Origin: Neobacillus massiliamazoniensis
GTDB taxonomy: Bacteria; Bacillota; Bacilli; Bacillales; Cytobacillaceae
Direction: 5' to 3'
Assembly: GCF_001048695.1 (NCBI RefSeq)
Contig: NZ_CVRB01000006.1
Coordinates: 234,561-298,560 of the forward strand
Length of the DNA stretch: 64,000 nucleotides
Each line of letters opens with the position of its first letter. The stretch's first letter is position 1. The position numbers and the translations under genes were made by a program. Below are positions 54,185 to 63,576 of the stretch, piece by piece. The notes beneath the pieces were generated by a model. It was given only the letters and a program-made list of their open reading frames with translations, was not told where the DNA came from and ran no database searches.

Positions 54185-54928
54185 TTACATGTATAGTCCG
54201 CCATTAATATTTAATTGCTGTCCAGTGATATAGTCACCATCTTTACATAGGTAAACCACACCACGGGCAATTTCTTCAGGTTTTCCTAAACGTTTTTGTG
54301 GAACCTTTGCTACAATTCCCTCAAGAACTTTTTCAGGAATTGCCTGTACCATCTCGGTTCCAATAAATCCTGGGCAAATCGCATTAACCGTTACATTACT
54401 TTTAGCAAGTTCAAGAGCAAGTGATTTTGTGTATCCAATCAGTCCCGCTTTAGCTGCTGCATAGTTAGTTTGGCCAAATCCCCCAGCTTGTCCAATAATA
54501 GACGAAATGTTGATGATCCGGCCTCCATCTGATTCAAGAAGATGAGGTAAAGCAACAGATGTATTGTTGTAAACACTGTTTAAATTTACATCGATTACTT
54601 TTCTCCAGTCCTCTTCGCTTAGCTTTTTAAATGTGCTGTCTCTGGTAATTCCTGCATTATTAACTAAAATATCTAGCCTTCCAAAATGATCAATTGCTTC
54701 TTGGACTAGACTTGATGCTTCATCCTTATTTGAGACATCAGCTTGAACTGCAATGGCTTCCCCGCCGATTTCATTAATTTCAGCAACCATTTTTTCTGCC
54801 AATTCTTTGCGGCTGGCATAGTTAAGTACGATTTTTACGCCGTTTTTAGCCAGTTCCTTTGAAATTGCTGCACCAATTCCTCTGCTTCCACCTGTTACAA
54901 TTGCTACTTTGTCCTTTAGCTCTGTCAT
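54185..54928 (-). CDS. phaB: Acetoacetyl-CoA reductase PhaB
   Basis: NADPH-dependent SDR (247 residues) that makes (R)-3-hydroxybutyryl-CoA for PHA synthesis. Seen: TGGSRGIGAAISKELAKNG, NNAG, catalytic NISSIIGQAGGFGQTNYAAAK and the FabG-like CPGFIGTEMV. Sequence alone does not separate it from FabG, but its place between phaR and phaC does. ATG 54926-54928 follows GAGGTG by 6 bases. Confidence 0.92.
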   Translation of the reverse strand: MTELKDKVAIVTGGSRGIGAAISKELAKNGVKIVLNYASRKELAEKMVAEINEIGGEAIAVQADVSNKDEASSLVQEAIDHFGRLDILVNNAGITRDSTFKKLSEEDWRKVIDVNLNSVYNNTSVALPHLLESDGGRIINISSIIGQAGGFGQTNYAAAKAGLIGYTKSLALELAKSNVTVNAICPGFIGTEMVQAIPEKVLEGIVAKVPQKRLGKPEEIARGVVYLCKDGDYITGQQLNINGGLYM

Positions 54929-55004
54929 TTTACACACCTCAACTATTTTAGTTAGTAATAATTTTTTTATGTCAGCTAAAACTTATTTTTTTGAAAAATC
55001 GATT

Positions 55005-55409
55005 CTATTTGGTTCCTTCTGAGGATTTTAACAAAGTTAGGATCTCATTTAGTTTTTTATCGAAACCCTTCATATCCTTTTTTAAATCGGTTAATTCACT
55101 TTGCATTGATCCTTGATTTCCTTTACTGTCCTGTTTTTCTTCTAATAATTCTTCTAAACTATCGACTTTTGCATCAACATTGACAATTTGTGAAGCTAGA
55201 TTAGCAATGTCATTTCGAGTTGGAACATTCACTATCTGTAAATAACGTTCTGTTGTTTCATCCATGAATTTTTTAACTTGTAGATTCATATCCAGCATTT
55301 GCGCAATACCTTGGGATGGAAATGACTCCTTCACTTTATCATCAAAGTAATTACTGGACTGGGAATAAACATCCTTCCAAAGTTCAAAAAAGTTATAGCC
55401 TCCGCTCAC
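55005..55409 (-). CDS. phaR: PHA synthase subunit PhaR
   Basis: Small partner required by class IV PhaC. 134 residues: helical N-terminus (MSGGYNFFELWKDVYSQSSN), a hydrophobic-patterned centre and a long coiled coil (about 80-130, SELTDLKKDMKGFDKKLNEI). GGAGGAAAAG lies just before the ATG. First gene of phaRBC; phaP and phaQ, often beside it in Bacillus, are not in this window. Confidence 0.93.
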   Translation of the reverse strand: MSGGYNFFELWKDVYSQSSNYFDDKVKESFPSQGIAQMLDMNLQVKKFMDETTERYLQIVNVPTRNDIANLASQIVNVDAKVDSLEELLEEKQDSKGNQGSMQSELTDLKKDMKGFDKKLNEILTLLKSSEGTK

Positions 55410-55879
55410 TTCTTTTCCTCCTCAATAATTTTTATTGTCGTTTTTATCATACTAGCTTCCAAGGTACTATTAAAGAAAAAACATTTAAAATTTTCAAAAT
55501 ATATTTTTGCTTTTTTTGACAAATTTCTACTTTCTATGTAATTTACACATAAGGACTTTCAACAAATATAGTCGATTTCACCAATTATAGTAAGATTTTT
55601 AGCGAGAAACTTGTAGAACAGTTGATTTTTCCTCAGTTCTTTTATTTTTATTTATTGAATAGTATTAGTTAACAAATGGATATCCACTGTTTCAAAGAAT
55701 GGTTTTGTTTGTTATTTTTGTCAACAATAGGTAATAATAAGTTATTTTTTTCTACAATTCTCTACAAATAGTGAGAACTTTCGGATGGTTTTCTATTCAC
55801 AAATCAGACACATTTTCAGCTGTGACCTGTTGTTCTGTTGTGTACTTGGGAAATGGATTTCAAAAATGAGGTGAGAATA
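55410..55879. other. Divergent intergenic region between phaR and the SDR gene
   Basis: AT-rich, no gene seen. A TTGACA at about 55517 with a poor -10 at 17 bases points toward the plus strand, and an AT-rich TTGTCAACAAT stretch lies near 55720. No riboswitch or clear operator is recognised. Confidence 0.4.
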
Positions 55880-56614
55880 TTGAAGTTTATTGAAAAGGTC
55901 GTTTTAATTACAGGCGGGGCACAAGGAATTGGAAAAGCGACAGCTAAAAAATTTCTTCAGGAAGGTGCAAGTGTCGTTATTTGTGATTATGATGAATCTG
56001 CTGGTAAGACTGCACTAAAAGACTTGAATGATGAAAAACTAGACTTTTTTAAAGTAAATGTAACGGAAAGCTCCCAGATCGATGAGATGGTTCAAGCAAT
56101 TATCGAAAAGCACGGCAGAATTGACATTTTAATTAACAATGCCGGAATTACACTTGATGGGTTCCTAACAAAGATGCACGAATCAGATTGGGAAAGGGTT
56201 ATTTCTATAAACTTAACTGGGGTTTTTAAATGCACGAAAGCTGTAGCCCCTATCATGTTACAACAGGGGTCGGGAGTCATTCTTAACGCATCGTCTGTAG
56301 TTGGTATCTATGGAAATATCGGTCAAACGAATTATGCTGCGACAAAGGCCGGTGTGATTGGACTGACAAAAAGTTGGGCGAAGGAATTTGGTCCTAAGGG
56401 GATCAGGGTCAATGCCGTGGCACCAGGTTTCATTGAAACAGGCATGACGGCGGCGGTACCAGATAAGGTACTAAATTTGATGAAGGAAAAAACTCCTCTT
56501 AAGAAACTTGGAAAACCAGAAGATATTGCTGCTGCTTACCTATTTTTGGCATCAGAGGATGCAAATTATATAAACGGAACAGTATTAAGTGTCGATGGTG
56601 GCTTAGTTATTTAG
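55880..56614 (+). CDS. SDR reductase, FabG/PhaB-like
   Basis: 244-residue short-chain dehydrogenase with TGGAQGIGKATAKKFLQEG, NNAGITLDGFL, catalytic Ser/Tyr/Lys in ASSVVGIYGNIGQTNYAATK, and APGFIETGMT. It is as close to 3-oxoacyl reductases as the PhaB upstream. TTG 55880-55882 is the preferred start: GAGGTGAG lies 5-6 bases upstream and the protein then starts MKFIEKVVLITGG; the ATG at 55838 has no site and adds an atypical tail. A second acetoacetyl-CoA or acyl-CoA reductase is likely, but its substrate is not shown. Confidence 0.85.
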   Translation: MKFIEKVVLITGGAQGIGKATAKKFLQEGASVVICDYDESAGKTALKDLNDEKLDFFKVNVTESSQIDEMVQAIIEKHGRIDILINNAGITLDGFLTKMHESDWERVISINLTGVFKCTKAVAPIMLQQGSGVILNASSVVGIYGNIGQTNYAATKAGVIGLTKSWAKEFGPKGIRVNAVAPGFIETGMTAAVPDKVLNLMKEKTPLKKLGKPEDIAAAYLFLASEDANYINGTVLSVDGGLVI

Positions 56615-56680
56615 AGTTTCCGTTTCAAACTCTTTTCATAGGCAGGTTAACCAATAATGTTGATAATCAAAAAAAATTAA

Positions 56681-56986
56681 GAGGGTGTCCCAAAAATATA
56701 ACTTTAGGGGTACCCCCTTTCTTATTAATGGTCTATTAAACTTGTCTGTTGATTTCCGCTTTAGTGGCGGTCCGGGGAGCCTCCTCGGTGCTAATGCACC
56801 TGCGGGGTCTCCCCTGCCCCGTACTCCCGCAGGACATTGAATTACATCCTTTAATCCGCCCACGCACGAAGGAAATGCGATAGCATTTTCGAGGAGTCGA
56901 GCACCTTCCGCTCCAATCAACATTACGGAAAAATTATCATGAACTTTGTACAAATAGTGGTGCCCGTCACCTTTTGGGACAGCCTC
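56681..56986. repeat. MITE-like repeat, copy 5 (long core, GAGG(G/C)TGTCCCAAAA ends)
   Basis: Ends GAGGGTGTCCCAAAAA and, inverted, GAGGCTGTCCCAAAAG, 306 bases. It combines the terminal type of copies 2 and 4 with the long core of copies 1 and 3 (ATGCGATAGCATTTTCGAGG). The terminator-like left end follows the SDR gene. Confidence 0.85.
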
Positions 56987-57007
56987 ATTTCTAGTTAAAA
57001 ATGAAGC

Positions 57008-57613
57008 TTAATCAAGATGTGGAGGTTTTACACCTAGGATCTTGATTAAGCTTTTAGAATAGAAGTTAGCGATGTCTTCATTTAACATCGAGTCCCTCGG
57101 TTTATACCACGTTGAAATACTATTGATAGATCCTAAGATTAATAATTTCGTTAGTTTAATGTTATCCGTTTGAAAAGAACCATCATTGATGCCTTCTACT
57201 AAAATCGATTCAAATAAGTCTTCATAGTAATCTCTTTGCTCGATTACTTTGTTGTACAATTCCTTAGATAATACACTATTCCGATTAATAATGTTGAAGA
57301 CAGCATTTTCTTCGATTACATACAGAACTAAAGAGTTGATCGCCTTTTCTAGTTTAATAGCTTGAGGATTTTTCTCTTCAATGATTTCCTGCAGTCTTTC
57401 AATACATTTTGCTGCTACAAGTGTATGGCATTGAAACAATAAGTCTTCCTTACTGTTAACATAATAGTATATCGCTCCTTTTGTCATTCGAAGCTCATTC
57501 GCAATATCTTCAATCGTGGTGGCATGATATCCCTTTTGGATAAATAAATGGGCCGCGGTTCTCAAGATGATCAGTTTTCTTTCAGCTGATCTATCCTCTC
57601 GGAAGGATGCCAT
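57008..57613 (-). CDS. TetR-family regulator of the acyl-CoA mutase operon
   Basis: 201 residues; HTH at about 8-52 (AAHLFIQKGYHATTIEDIAN, MTKGAIYYYVNSKEDLL) typical of the FadR/KstR2-like TetR branch that senses acyl-CoA. The ligand domain is helical. It lies 43 bases downstream of the acyl-CoA ligase on the same strand, so it is probably the last gene of the operon it controls. AAAGGAG lies upstream of the ATG. Confidence 0.88.
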   Translation of the reverse strand: MASFREDRSAERKLIILRTAAHLFIQKGYHATTIEDIANELRMTKGAIYYYVNSKEDLLFQCHTLVAAKCIERLQEIIEEKNPQAIKLEKAINSLVLYVIEENAVFNIINRNSVLSKELYNKVIEQRDYYEDLFESILVEGINDGSFQTDNIKLTKLLILGSINSISTWYKPRDSMLNEDIANFYSKSLIKILGVKPPHLD

Positions 57614-57656
57614 CCTTCACCACTCCTTTCTTTACCACCATTTTGCTGTTTTACAT

Positions 57657-59222
57657 TCACTTAAGGGAATATTCATTTTTTAATTTATGTTTTAAAATTT
57701 TTCCAGCCGCATTCCTTGGTAATTGCTCAGCAAAGTAAATGTTTTTCGGTATTTTATAACCCCCTATTTGTCTTCTGCAAAAATCCTTTAATTCCTGCTC
57801 ATTAATATGATTTTTGTCTGATGGTACAACAATCGCTGTAACAACCTCCCCATACACTTCATGCGGAAGACCAATGATGGCCACTTCGTTTACCAATGGG
57901 TGTAAAGAAAGTACATTCTCAACCTCTGCTGAATATACGTTTTCATCACCGGTTAATACCATATCTTTTTTACGATCAATGATAAAATATTCCCCATTAC
58001 TTAAGCGAACTCCTAAATCACCGGTATGATACCATCTATCAATAACAGCTTTACTTGTCTTTGATGGTTCTTGCCAATATCCTTTTAATACAGTATCGCT
58101 CTTGACTAATATTTCTCCGACTTCATTTTCAGGCTGCTCTTCCCCCATATCATTTACAATTTTCACAAGTATTCCATAAATAGGTTTACCTGCACATAAT
58201 CCAGATGCCATAATATTTGGCAAAAGTCCAAATTTCTCTATTTCACTTGCTAATGTTCTTGGTGTAATCATGTTACTCATCACATGTGCTGTATTTTCAG
58301 TCATCCCATAAACATTTGCTACTACAATATCGGAATCATTAGGTAATAAATCAAAAAAACTCGTTAATGTTTGATGAGATGTAAAGCCTCCCCCAGTTGA
58401 AACAGTCCGTAAACTGGTTAGATTAAATTGTTTACTAGCTTCTGAGGTTGCAAACATTTTCAGCTGGGTTGCCGTAATATCTAAATCGTTCACTTGAAAT
58501 TTTTCGATCAATTCCCCTACTTTTTCAATAGAGAAATCTGTAAATACACAAGTCATTCCCATTGCAATTTTGTTAAACCCCATCATGACACCGATATGAA
58601 AGAAGGGGAAAAGGCACATACCTACAAAGTTTCGCTGTCGTGGAAATTCGATTAGCTGGTAACTACACATTTGGGTCATATTTTTATGAGTAATCATTGC
58701 CCCCTTCGGCTTTCCTGTTGTACCACTTGTATAGCAAAGAAAGGCAATATCCTCTTCCTTTATATCTGTTTCTAGTTCCGTGTTACTCGCAGCATTGATG
58801 ATTTCTTCAAGTTGATGGCTTTTATTATCTTTTTTACCAACACAAATTAGGTTTTTAACACCTGGTAGTTCCTCGAGCATGGAATGAATGGTTTCTTTAT
58901 ACGAGTCCTCATAAACAATGGTGTTAACACCCGCATGATTGAGAATATATTTAATTTCAGCAAATCCAAGTCTCGTATTTAATGGGACTGCAATCCCCCC
59001 CATGCTAAATATACCGAAATACAATTCAAAGTACTCCGCTCGATTTGACATAAGGATTGCAATTCGGTCTCCTTTATAAAAATTCTTCTGAAAAAGTGCA
59101 TTTGAAATTTTACATACCCTTTCATAAAATTCCTGGTACGTTCTCTCTATTCCGTTTGAAATCAATGCTGTTTTATGGGGATACTCCCTTACAACACTTT
59201 CAAGCATATGCTTCAATAGCAT
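57657..59222 (-). CDS. Acyl-CoA ligase (AMP-forming) of the mutase operon
   Basis: 521-residue ANL ligase. P-loop FLCYTSGTTGKPKGAMITHK, VYGMTENTAHV, WYHTGDLGVRLSNGEYFIID, KDMVLTGDENVYSAEVE and the C-terminal PRNAAGKILK with catalytic Lys. It differs clearly from the ligase at 48152-49663. Its place 21 bases after the mutase large subunit suggests it activates the acid that the mutase rearranges, as acyl-CoA ligases do in 2-hydroxyisobutyrate pathways (comparison, not proof). AAAGGAGA lies upstream of the ATG. Confidence 0.9.
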   Translation of the reverse strand: MLLKHMLESVVREYPHKTALISNGIERTYQEFYERVCKISNALFQKNFYKGDRIAILMSNRAEYFELYFGIFSMGGIAVPLNTRLGFAEIKYILNHAGVNTIVYEDSYKETIHSMLEELPGVKNLICVGKKDNKSHQLEEIINAASNTELETDIKEEDIAFLCYTSGTTGKPKGAMITHKNMTQMCSYQLIEFPRQRNFVGMCLFPFFHIGVMMGFNKIAMGMTCVFTDFSIEKVGELIEKFQVNDLDITATQLKMFATSEASKQFNLTSLRTVSTGGGFTSHQTLTSFFDLLPNDSDIVVANVYGMTENTAHVMSNMITPRTLASEIEKFGLLPNIMASGLCAGKPIYGILVKIVNDMGEEQPENEVGEILVKSDTVLKGYWQEPSKTSKAVIDRWYHTGDLGVRLSNGEYFIIDRKKDMVLTGDENVYSAEVENVLSLHPLVNEVAIIGLPHEVYGEVVTAIVVPSDKNHINEQELKDFCRRQIGGYKIPKNIYFAEQLPRNAAGKILKHKLKNEYSLK

Positions 59223-59243
59223 TCGAAATTCATCTCCTTTTTG

Positions 59244-60878
59244 CTAGTAGGAAAGAGGATAACCAAATCCAAGTTTATCCCTTAGTTCCTTGATAACTTC
59301 ACCATGGGTACATCCCACTTCTATCGCATAAATGGTAGCTTCAAAAACATTTAGTGTTTTGTCTTTCGCTGCCTCTCCTAACCTAGCTAAAGCCTCTACT
59401 ACTCTTTGATGATCTCGATTTTTCTTATAATTTTCTAAGCGAAGCAAATGTTTATCAACAAGCGTAGTATCCACCCTTGTTACTGGTGGGCGTTTATCTT
59501 CACTCTCATCAATTTGATATTTATTTACTCCTACAATAACCTTATCGTTTTGATCGACTGCTCTTTGATATTTCATTGCAGATTCTCCAATTTCCTTTTG
59601 AATATAACCATTTCGGACTGCTTCTAGCATGCCGCCCATTTCATCGATTTTATGGATATATTCCCATGCTTTTTCTTCCATGTCGTCTGTTAGTTTCTCG
59701 AGGTAATAGGAACCACCTAATGGATCTATGACATCGGCTATGCCGGATTCTTCTGCTAAAATATTCTGCGTATTAATGGCAATTCTAGCTGCCTCCTCAA
59801 TTGGCGTTCCTAAAGCTTCATCATAGGAATCGGTATGAAGAGATTGCGCTCCGCCTAATATTCCTGCCATGGCCTGAACAGTTATTCGAACGATATTATT
59901 TAATGGCTGCTGTCTCGTTAATTCAGCACCAGAAGTCTGTCCGTGAAATTTAAATCGCATTGATTTTGGATCAACTGCACCAAATCGTTCTTTTAAAAGT
60001 CTTGCCCAAATTCTTCTTCCCGCTCGAAACTTAGCAATTTCTTCAAATAGACTGATGCTAATATCATAGAAAAAGGTAAACCTCGGGGCGAAGGAATCAA
60101 TTTGCAATCCTCGTTTCAAAGTTTCTTCAATATAGGTAATGCCGCTTGAAATCGTAAACGCCAGTGCTTGAACAGGTGTTGCACCAGCCTGTTGCATATG
60201 CTGCCCAACAATGCTGACGGGGTTCCAGTTTGGAAGGTGGGTATTGATATATTCTATGTGGTCAAGTAAAACTTTCATACTTCCATCAAGAGAAAGTCGG
60301 TAGAACATATGATTTGCTACAAAGTGGGAGATAAAGTCAGACTGATTACTAGTTCCAGTGATTTTTGAGAAAGGGATGCCGCGACGCTTTGCAATGACTA
60401 AAAGCATTGCTAGACCTGTAAAGCCGATGGGATCATTTAGGCTGATACTAAGCTGATGAATCGGGATTTGATCAAATGCTATTTCCATGTCTTCAATCGT
60501 GTTGATTGGTGTTCCACAAGTACCGACAAGCAACGGATCCACCATGTCGGCGTCATAACCTCGATAAAAGCTATTGCAGAAAATTAAACTGACAGCGTTG
60601 GATCCAGCTTTAATGATTTCTCTTTGGCGTTCGTTAAATCTTTCAGGGGTATCAAGGCCAATTAATTGTCTGCGGCTCCAGCCCCTCCCTCGGTACATCG
60701 TAGGATAAATTCCTCTTGTAAAAGGGTATTGACCCGGATATGCTTGGTTGTAATCTGATGTGTATAATGGCTGAATCGGTATACCTGACAAGTTATATGT
60801 TACGTCGTCTTCAGGGAAAACTCCTCGTACTCTTTTATATTCTGCTTTCCACTTCTTTAGTTGTTCTATTTTTTCCAT
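59244..60878 (-). CDS. Divergent B12-dependent acyl-CoA mutase, large (substrate) subunit
   Basis: 544-residue TIM-barrel half of a two-subunit coenzyme-B12 mutase. Family blocks: YPFTRGIYPTMYRGRGWSRR (about 51-70), FHGQTSGAELTRQQPLNN, GGAQSLHTDSYDEALGTP and DPLGGSYYLEKLTD. Active-site stretches depart from methylmalonyl-CoA mutase: VSLIFCNSFYRGYDAD where MCM has LSVAFDLPTHRGYDSD, GTSNQSDFISHF for GTIQNDILKEF, and VGQHMQQAGA for SGYHMQEAGA (the His is kept). The natural acyl group is therefore uncertain and probably not methylmalonyl. ATG 60876-60878 follows GGAGGTGA. The B12 subunit precedes it by 18 bases. Confidence 0.88.
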   Translation of the reverse strand: MEKIEQLKKWKAEYKRVRGVFPEDDVTYNLSGIPIQPLYTSDYNQAYPGQYPFTRGIYPTMYRGRGWSRRQLIGLDTPERFNERQREIIKAGSNAVSLIFCNSFYRGYDADMVDPLLVGTCGTPINTIEDMEIAFDQIPIHQLSISLNDPIGFTGLAMLLVIAKRRGIPFSKITGTSNQSDFISHFVANHMFYRLSLDGSMKVLLDHIEYINTHLPNWNPVSIVGQHMQQAGATPVQALAFTISSGITYIEETLKRGLQIDSFAPRFTFFYDISISLFEEIAKFRAGRRIWARLLKERFGAVDPKSMRFKFHGQTSGAELTRQQPLNNIVRITVQAMAGILGGAQSLHTDSYDEALGTPIEEAARIAINTQNILAEESGIADVIDPLGGSYYLEKLTDDMEEKAWEYIHKIDEMGGMLEAVRNGYIQKEIGESAMKYQRAVDQNDKVIVGVNKYQIDESEDKRPPVTRVDTTLVDKHLLRLENYKKNRDHQRVVEALARLGEAAKDKTLNVFEATIYAIEVGCTHGEVIKELRDKLGFGYPLSY

Positions 60879-60896
60879 CGTCCTCACCTCCGGAAT

Positions 60897-61289
60897 TTAA
60901 TTTAAGATTAGTCTTTTTACATTTTTAACAATCGATTCTAACGTTTCTCCAGGATGGAAAATTTTCGATACTCCTGCTTGTATTAATATTTCTTCATCTT
61001 CTTTCGGAATGATGCCCCCCACAATTACTTTTTTATCATCCAATTCTTCCACTTTAAGCGCTTCCATTAATTTTGGAATGATTAAATGATCATAAGCTAA
61101 TGAACTAATCGCAATAATATCTACATCCTCTTGAATCGCTATTGAAACTACATCTTCAATGGTTTGCCATGGACTCGTATAAATTACTTCCATTCCAGCT
61201 TCTCGAAGAGCACTAGCAATTACTCGAGCACCTCTGTCGTGTCCATCTAACCCAATCTTAGTGACTAAAATTTTAATTGGTCTTTCCAT
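60897..61289 (-). CDS. Acyl-CoA mutase small (cobalamin-binding) subunit
   Basis: 130-residue Rossmann-like B12 domain with the base-off signature KIGLDGHDRGARV (His as lower cobalt ligand), SSLAYDHL and GGIIPKEDEEIL. It pairs with the separate large subunit, as in isobutyryl-CoA and 2-hydroxyisobutyryl-CoA mutases and archaeal methylmalonyl-CoA mutase. It starts 3 bases after meaB. AGGAGAG lies just upstream of the ATG. Confidence 0.93.
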   Translation of the reverse strand: MERPIKILVTKIGLDGHDRGARVIASALREAGMEVIYTSPWQTIEDVVSIAIQEDVDIIAISSLAYDHLIIPKLMEALKVEELDDKKVIVGGIIPKEDEEILIQAGVSKIFHPGETLESIVKNVKRLILN

Positions 61290-61292
61290 CTT

Positions 61293-62306
61293 TCACTCTC
61301 CTCTCCACGTTTGGTCCAAATGGTTCATGTTAAAATGTTTATTAAAAATAGTTTCTGCCGCTTTTTCAGGATCCGTTAATTTTTGTTTGACCTTGTAGAC
61401 GGTTTCGCTCCATTCAGTACTTTTTAAAATGGTTTCATCCAAATAACATAAAATTTTCTCTTTAAGGCTTTCGGCCAATTTATACTTAACATGTTTCATT
61501 TCAATTTCGGAACGTTCTCCTGTTAGATTAATTGATTGCCAACGTTCCTCAATACTGTTAATCAGCTCATCTATTCCACTTTCAGTAACGGCTGAGGTTG
61601 GCAATACAGGCACTTGCTTTCTATTAAGTACCGCTTCGGAATGAATCATTTGGGTGATGTGCCTTACCGTTATAGCGGAATTAGGTAAATCAGCTTTATT
61701 TACAACAAATACATCAGCTATTTCCATGATCCCGGCTTTTTGGGCTTGAATTTCATCGCCTAATCCTGGAGCAACAACAACTAAGGTTGTGTGGGATAGA
61801 TTCATTATCTCTATTTCGGTCTGACCAGAGCCTACAGTTTCAATTAAGATATAATCAAATCCAAATGCCTCTAAAAGAGTCGTAATATGTCTTACCGACT
61901 TTGTTAGGCCACCAACATTTCCTCTTGATGCAAGACTTCTAACGAATATATCATGCGATTGTTGCACCGTTGCCATCCGAATTCTATCACCGAGAATCGC
62001 CCCATTCGAAAATGGACTACTTGGATCAATTGCAAGAACAGCAACCTTTTTCCCACTCCTTTGCAGTCTAGAAGCCAATTTATCTACTAGTGAACTTTTT
62101 CCTGTACCAGGTGAACCAGTTATTCCGATAATATGGGAGTTACCTGAAAGAAAATACAGTTTTGAGACTAATTCAAGATAGTGTTCCTGTTGATTTTCCA
62201 CTATTGTAATTGCTCTCGCTAAATCTTTTTGGCTTTGCATTTTAATCCCACTCACTAGTTGATCAATCGCAATAGTTCTTATTTTCGTTCCCTCCTCACA
62301 CTCCAT
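61293..62306 (-). CDS. meaB: MeaB/ArgK-type GTPase chaperone of the mutase
   Basis: G3E GTPase that loads and protects the B12 cofactor of acyl-CoA mutases. 337 residues with Walker A GSPGTGKSSLVDKL, DPSSPFSNGAILGDRIRM, ETVGSGQTEIEI and NKADLPN. It overlaps the thiolase by 11 bases. The ATG at 62304-62306 precedes a strong GAGGAGGG, so the real start may lie downstream (an ATA/ATT at about codon 8-12, no ATG until codon 23); the family core starts at about codon 14. The start is uncertain. Confidence 0.92.
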   Translation of the reverse strand: MECEEGTKIRTIAIDQLVSGIKMQSQKDLARAITIVENQQEHYLELVSKLYFLSGNSHIIGITGSPGTGKSSLVDKLASRLQRSGKKVAVLAIDPSSPFSNGAILGDRIRMATVQQSHDIFVRSLASRGNVGGLTKSVRHITTLLEAFGFDYILIETVGSGQTEIEIMNLSHTTLVVVAPGLGDEIQAQKAGIMEIADVFVVNKADLPNSAITVRHITQMIHSEAVLNRKQVPVLPTSAVTESGIDELINSIEERWQSINLTGERSEIEMKHVKYKLAESLKEKILCYLDETILKSTEWSETVYKVKQKLTDPEKAAETIFNKHFNMNHLDQTWRGE

Positions 62307-63480
62307 TTTTCTTAACTAAGCATGCAATTGCCGGACCACCGCCTGCACATAATGTAGCAATACCCAGTTGTTTATCACTTCTATTTAACTCTGTTATTAG
62401 CGTTCCTACTAATCTTGCACCTGTATTTCCAGGTGGATGTCCGAGAGCAATCGCGCCACCATTGACATTTACCCTTTCAATTGGAAAATCTAGCTCCTTA
62501 ATACATGCTAGTGCCTGTGCTCCGAAGGCCTCATTAATTTCTAAGAAATCGATATCACTTATTGATAATCGATTTCGTTTTAGAAGTTTTTTAACCGCAG
62601 GGACGGGTCCATATCCCATGATTTCCGGTTCCACTCCTATTGACACCACATCTTGAATTATTGCTAAAATGGGATTTCCGTTTATTTCTGCATATTCTTT
62701 AGCCATTAATACAAGTGCACAACCCCCATCGCTTAATGGAGGTGAATTCCCCGCTGTTGAAATTCCGTTTATATGAAACGCTGGTGGTAATTTTCTCATA
62801 CCTTCTAATGTTGCCTTTGGTCGAAGACATTCATCTGTTTGAATAATCTTTTCCTCTTTTTTACTTTTAATAACAATTGGAACAATCTCTTCTGCAAATC
62901 TGCCTTTTTCATGTGCTCTAAAAGCTTTTTGTTGGCTTTCATAGGCAAACAAATCTACTTCTTCTCTTGTTAATCTGGCGTTCATAGCTACAGTTTCAGC
63001 TGTATTCCCCATGTGAATACCAATAAAAGCATCATCCAATCCATCGTAATACAGACTGTCTTCTAATGTTTTGGGTCCTCTTTGGTGCCCCCACCTACCT
63101 GATAGGTCTAGGTAAGGAACATTACTCATGCTTTCAAAACCGCCAGCGACCACAACCTTTGCCTTTCCCAACCTAATTTGATCTGCTCCTATGTCAATTG
63201 CCCGAATTCCAGAGGAACATTGTTGATTAACAGTCATTGCTGGTGCATTTTCAGTAATTCCTGAGTGAATAGCAGCTTGTCGGGCAGGATTTCCTTTTAA
63301 ACCCGCTTGCCAAACTACTCCCATAATAACTTCATCCACTTCATTCCCAGATACGTTTGCTTTTTTCAACGCACCTTCAATAGCCGCCTTTCCTAGCTCG
63401 ACTGCCGAAACATCTTTAAAAATCCCTCCATATTTTCCAATCGGTGTTCGTGCATAAGCAACAACTGCCACCTCCACCAT
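62296..63480 (-). CDS. Acetyl-CoA acetyltransferase family thiolase
   Basis: 394-residue thiolase. Nucleophile Cys88 in NQQCSSGIRAIDIGA, His in GGAIALGHPPGNTGAR and the C-terminal Cys in TLCAGGGPA. The His motif reads GHPPG rather than the usual GHPIG. First gene of the operon; thiolytic cleavage or condensation of the acyl-CoA made by the mutase path is plausible, and it could link the path to acetoacetyl-CoA and PHB (inference). GGGGG lies upstream of the ATG. Confidence 0.9.
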   Translation of the reverse strand: MVEVAVVAYARTPIGKYGGIFKDVSAVELGKAAIEGALKKANVSGNEVDEVIMGVVWQAGLKGNPARQAAIHSGITENAPAMTVNQQCSSGIRAIDIGADQIRLGKAKVVVAGGFESMSNVPYLDLSGRWGHQRGPKTLEDSLYYDGLDDAFIGIHMGNTAETVAMNARLTREEVDLFAYESQQKAFRAHEKGRFAEEIVPIVIKSKKEEKIIQTDECLRPKATLEGMRKLPPAFHINGISTAGNSPPLSDGGCALVLMAKEYAEINGNPILAIIQDVVSIGVEPEIMGYGPVPAVKKLLKRNRLSISDIDFLEINEAFGAQALACIKELDFPIERVNVNGGAIALGHPPGNTGARLVGTLITELNRSDKQLGIATLCAGGGPAIACLVKKNGV

Positions 63481-63576
63481 ATTTTCAAACCCCCTAGTCA
63501 GTTTTTAAACCAAAAGTATTTTTTTAAATCTATATTCAGCAATTTAGAAAAATAAACATATTCTTTCAAAAAAATA

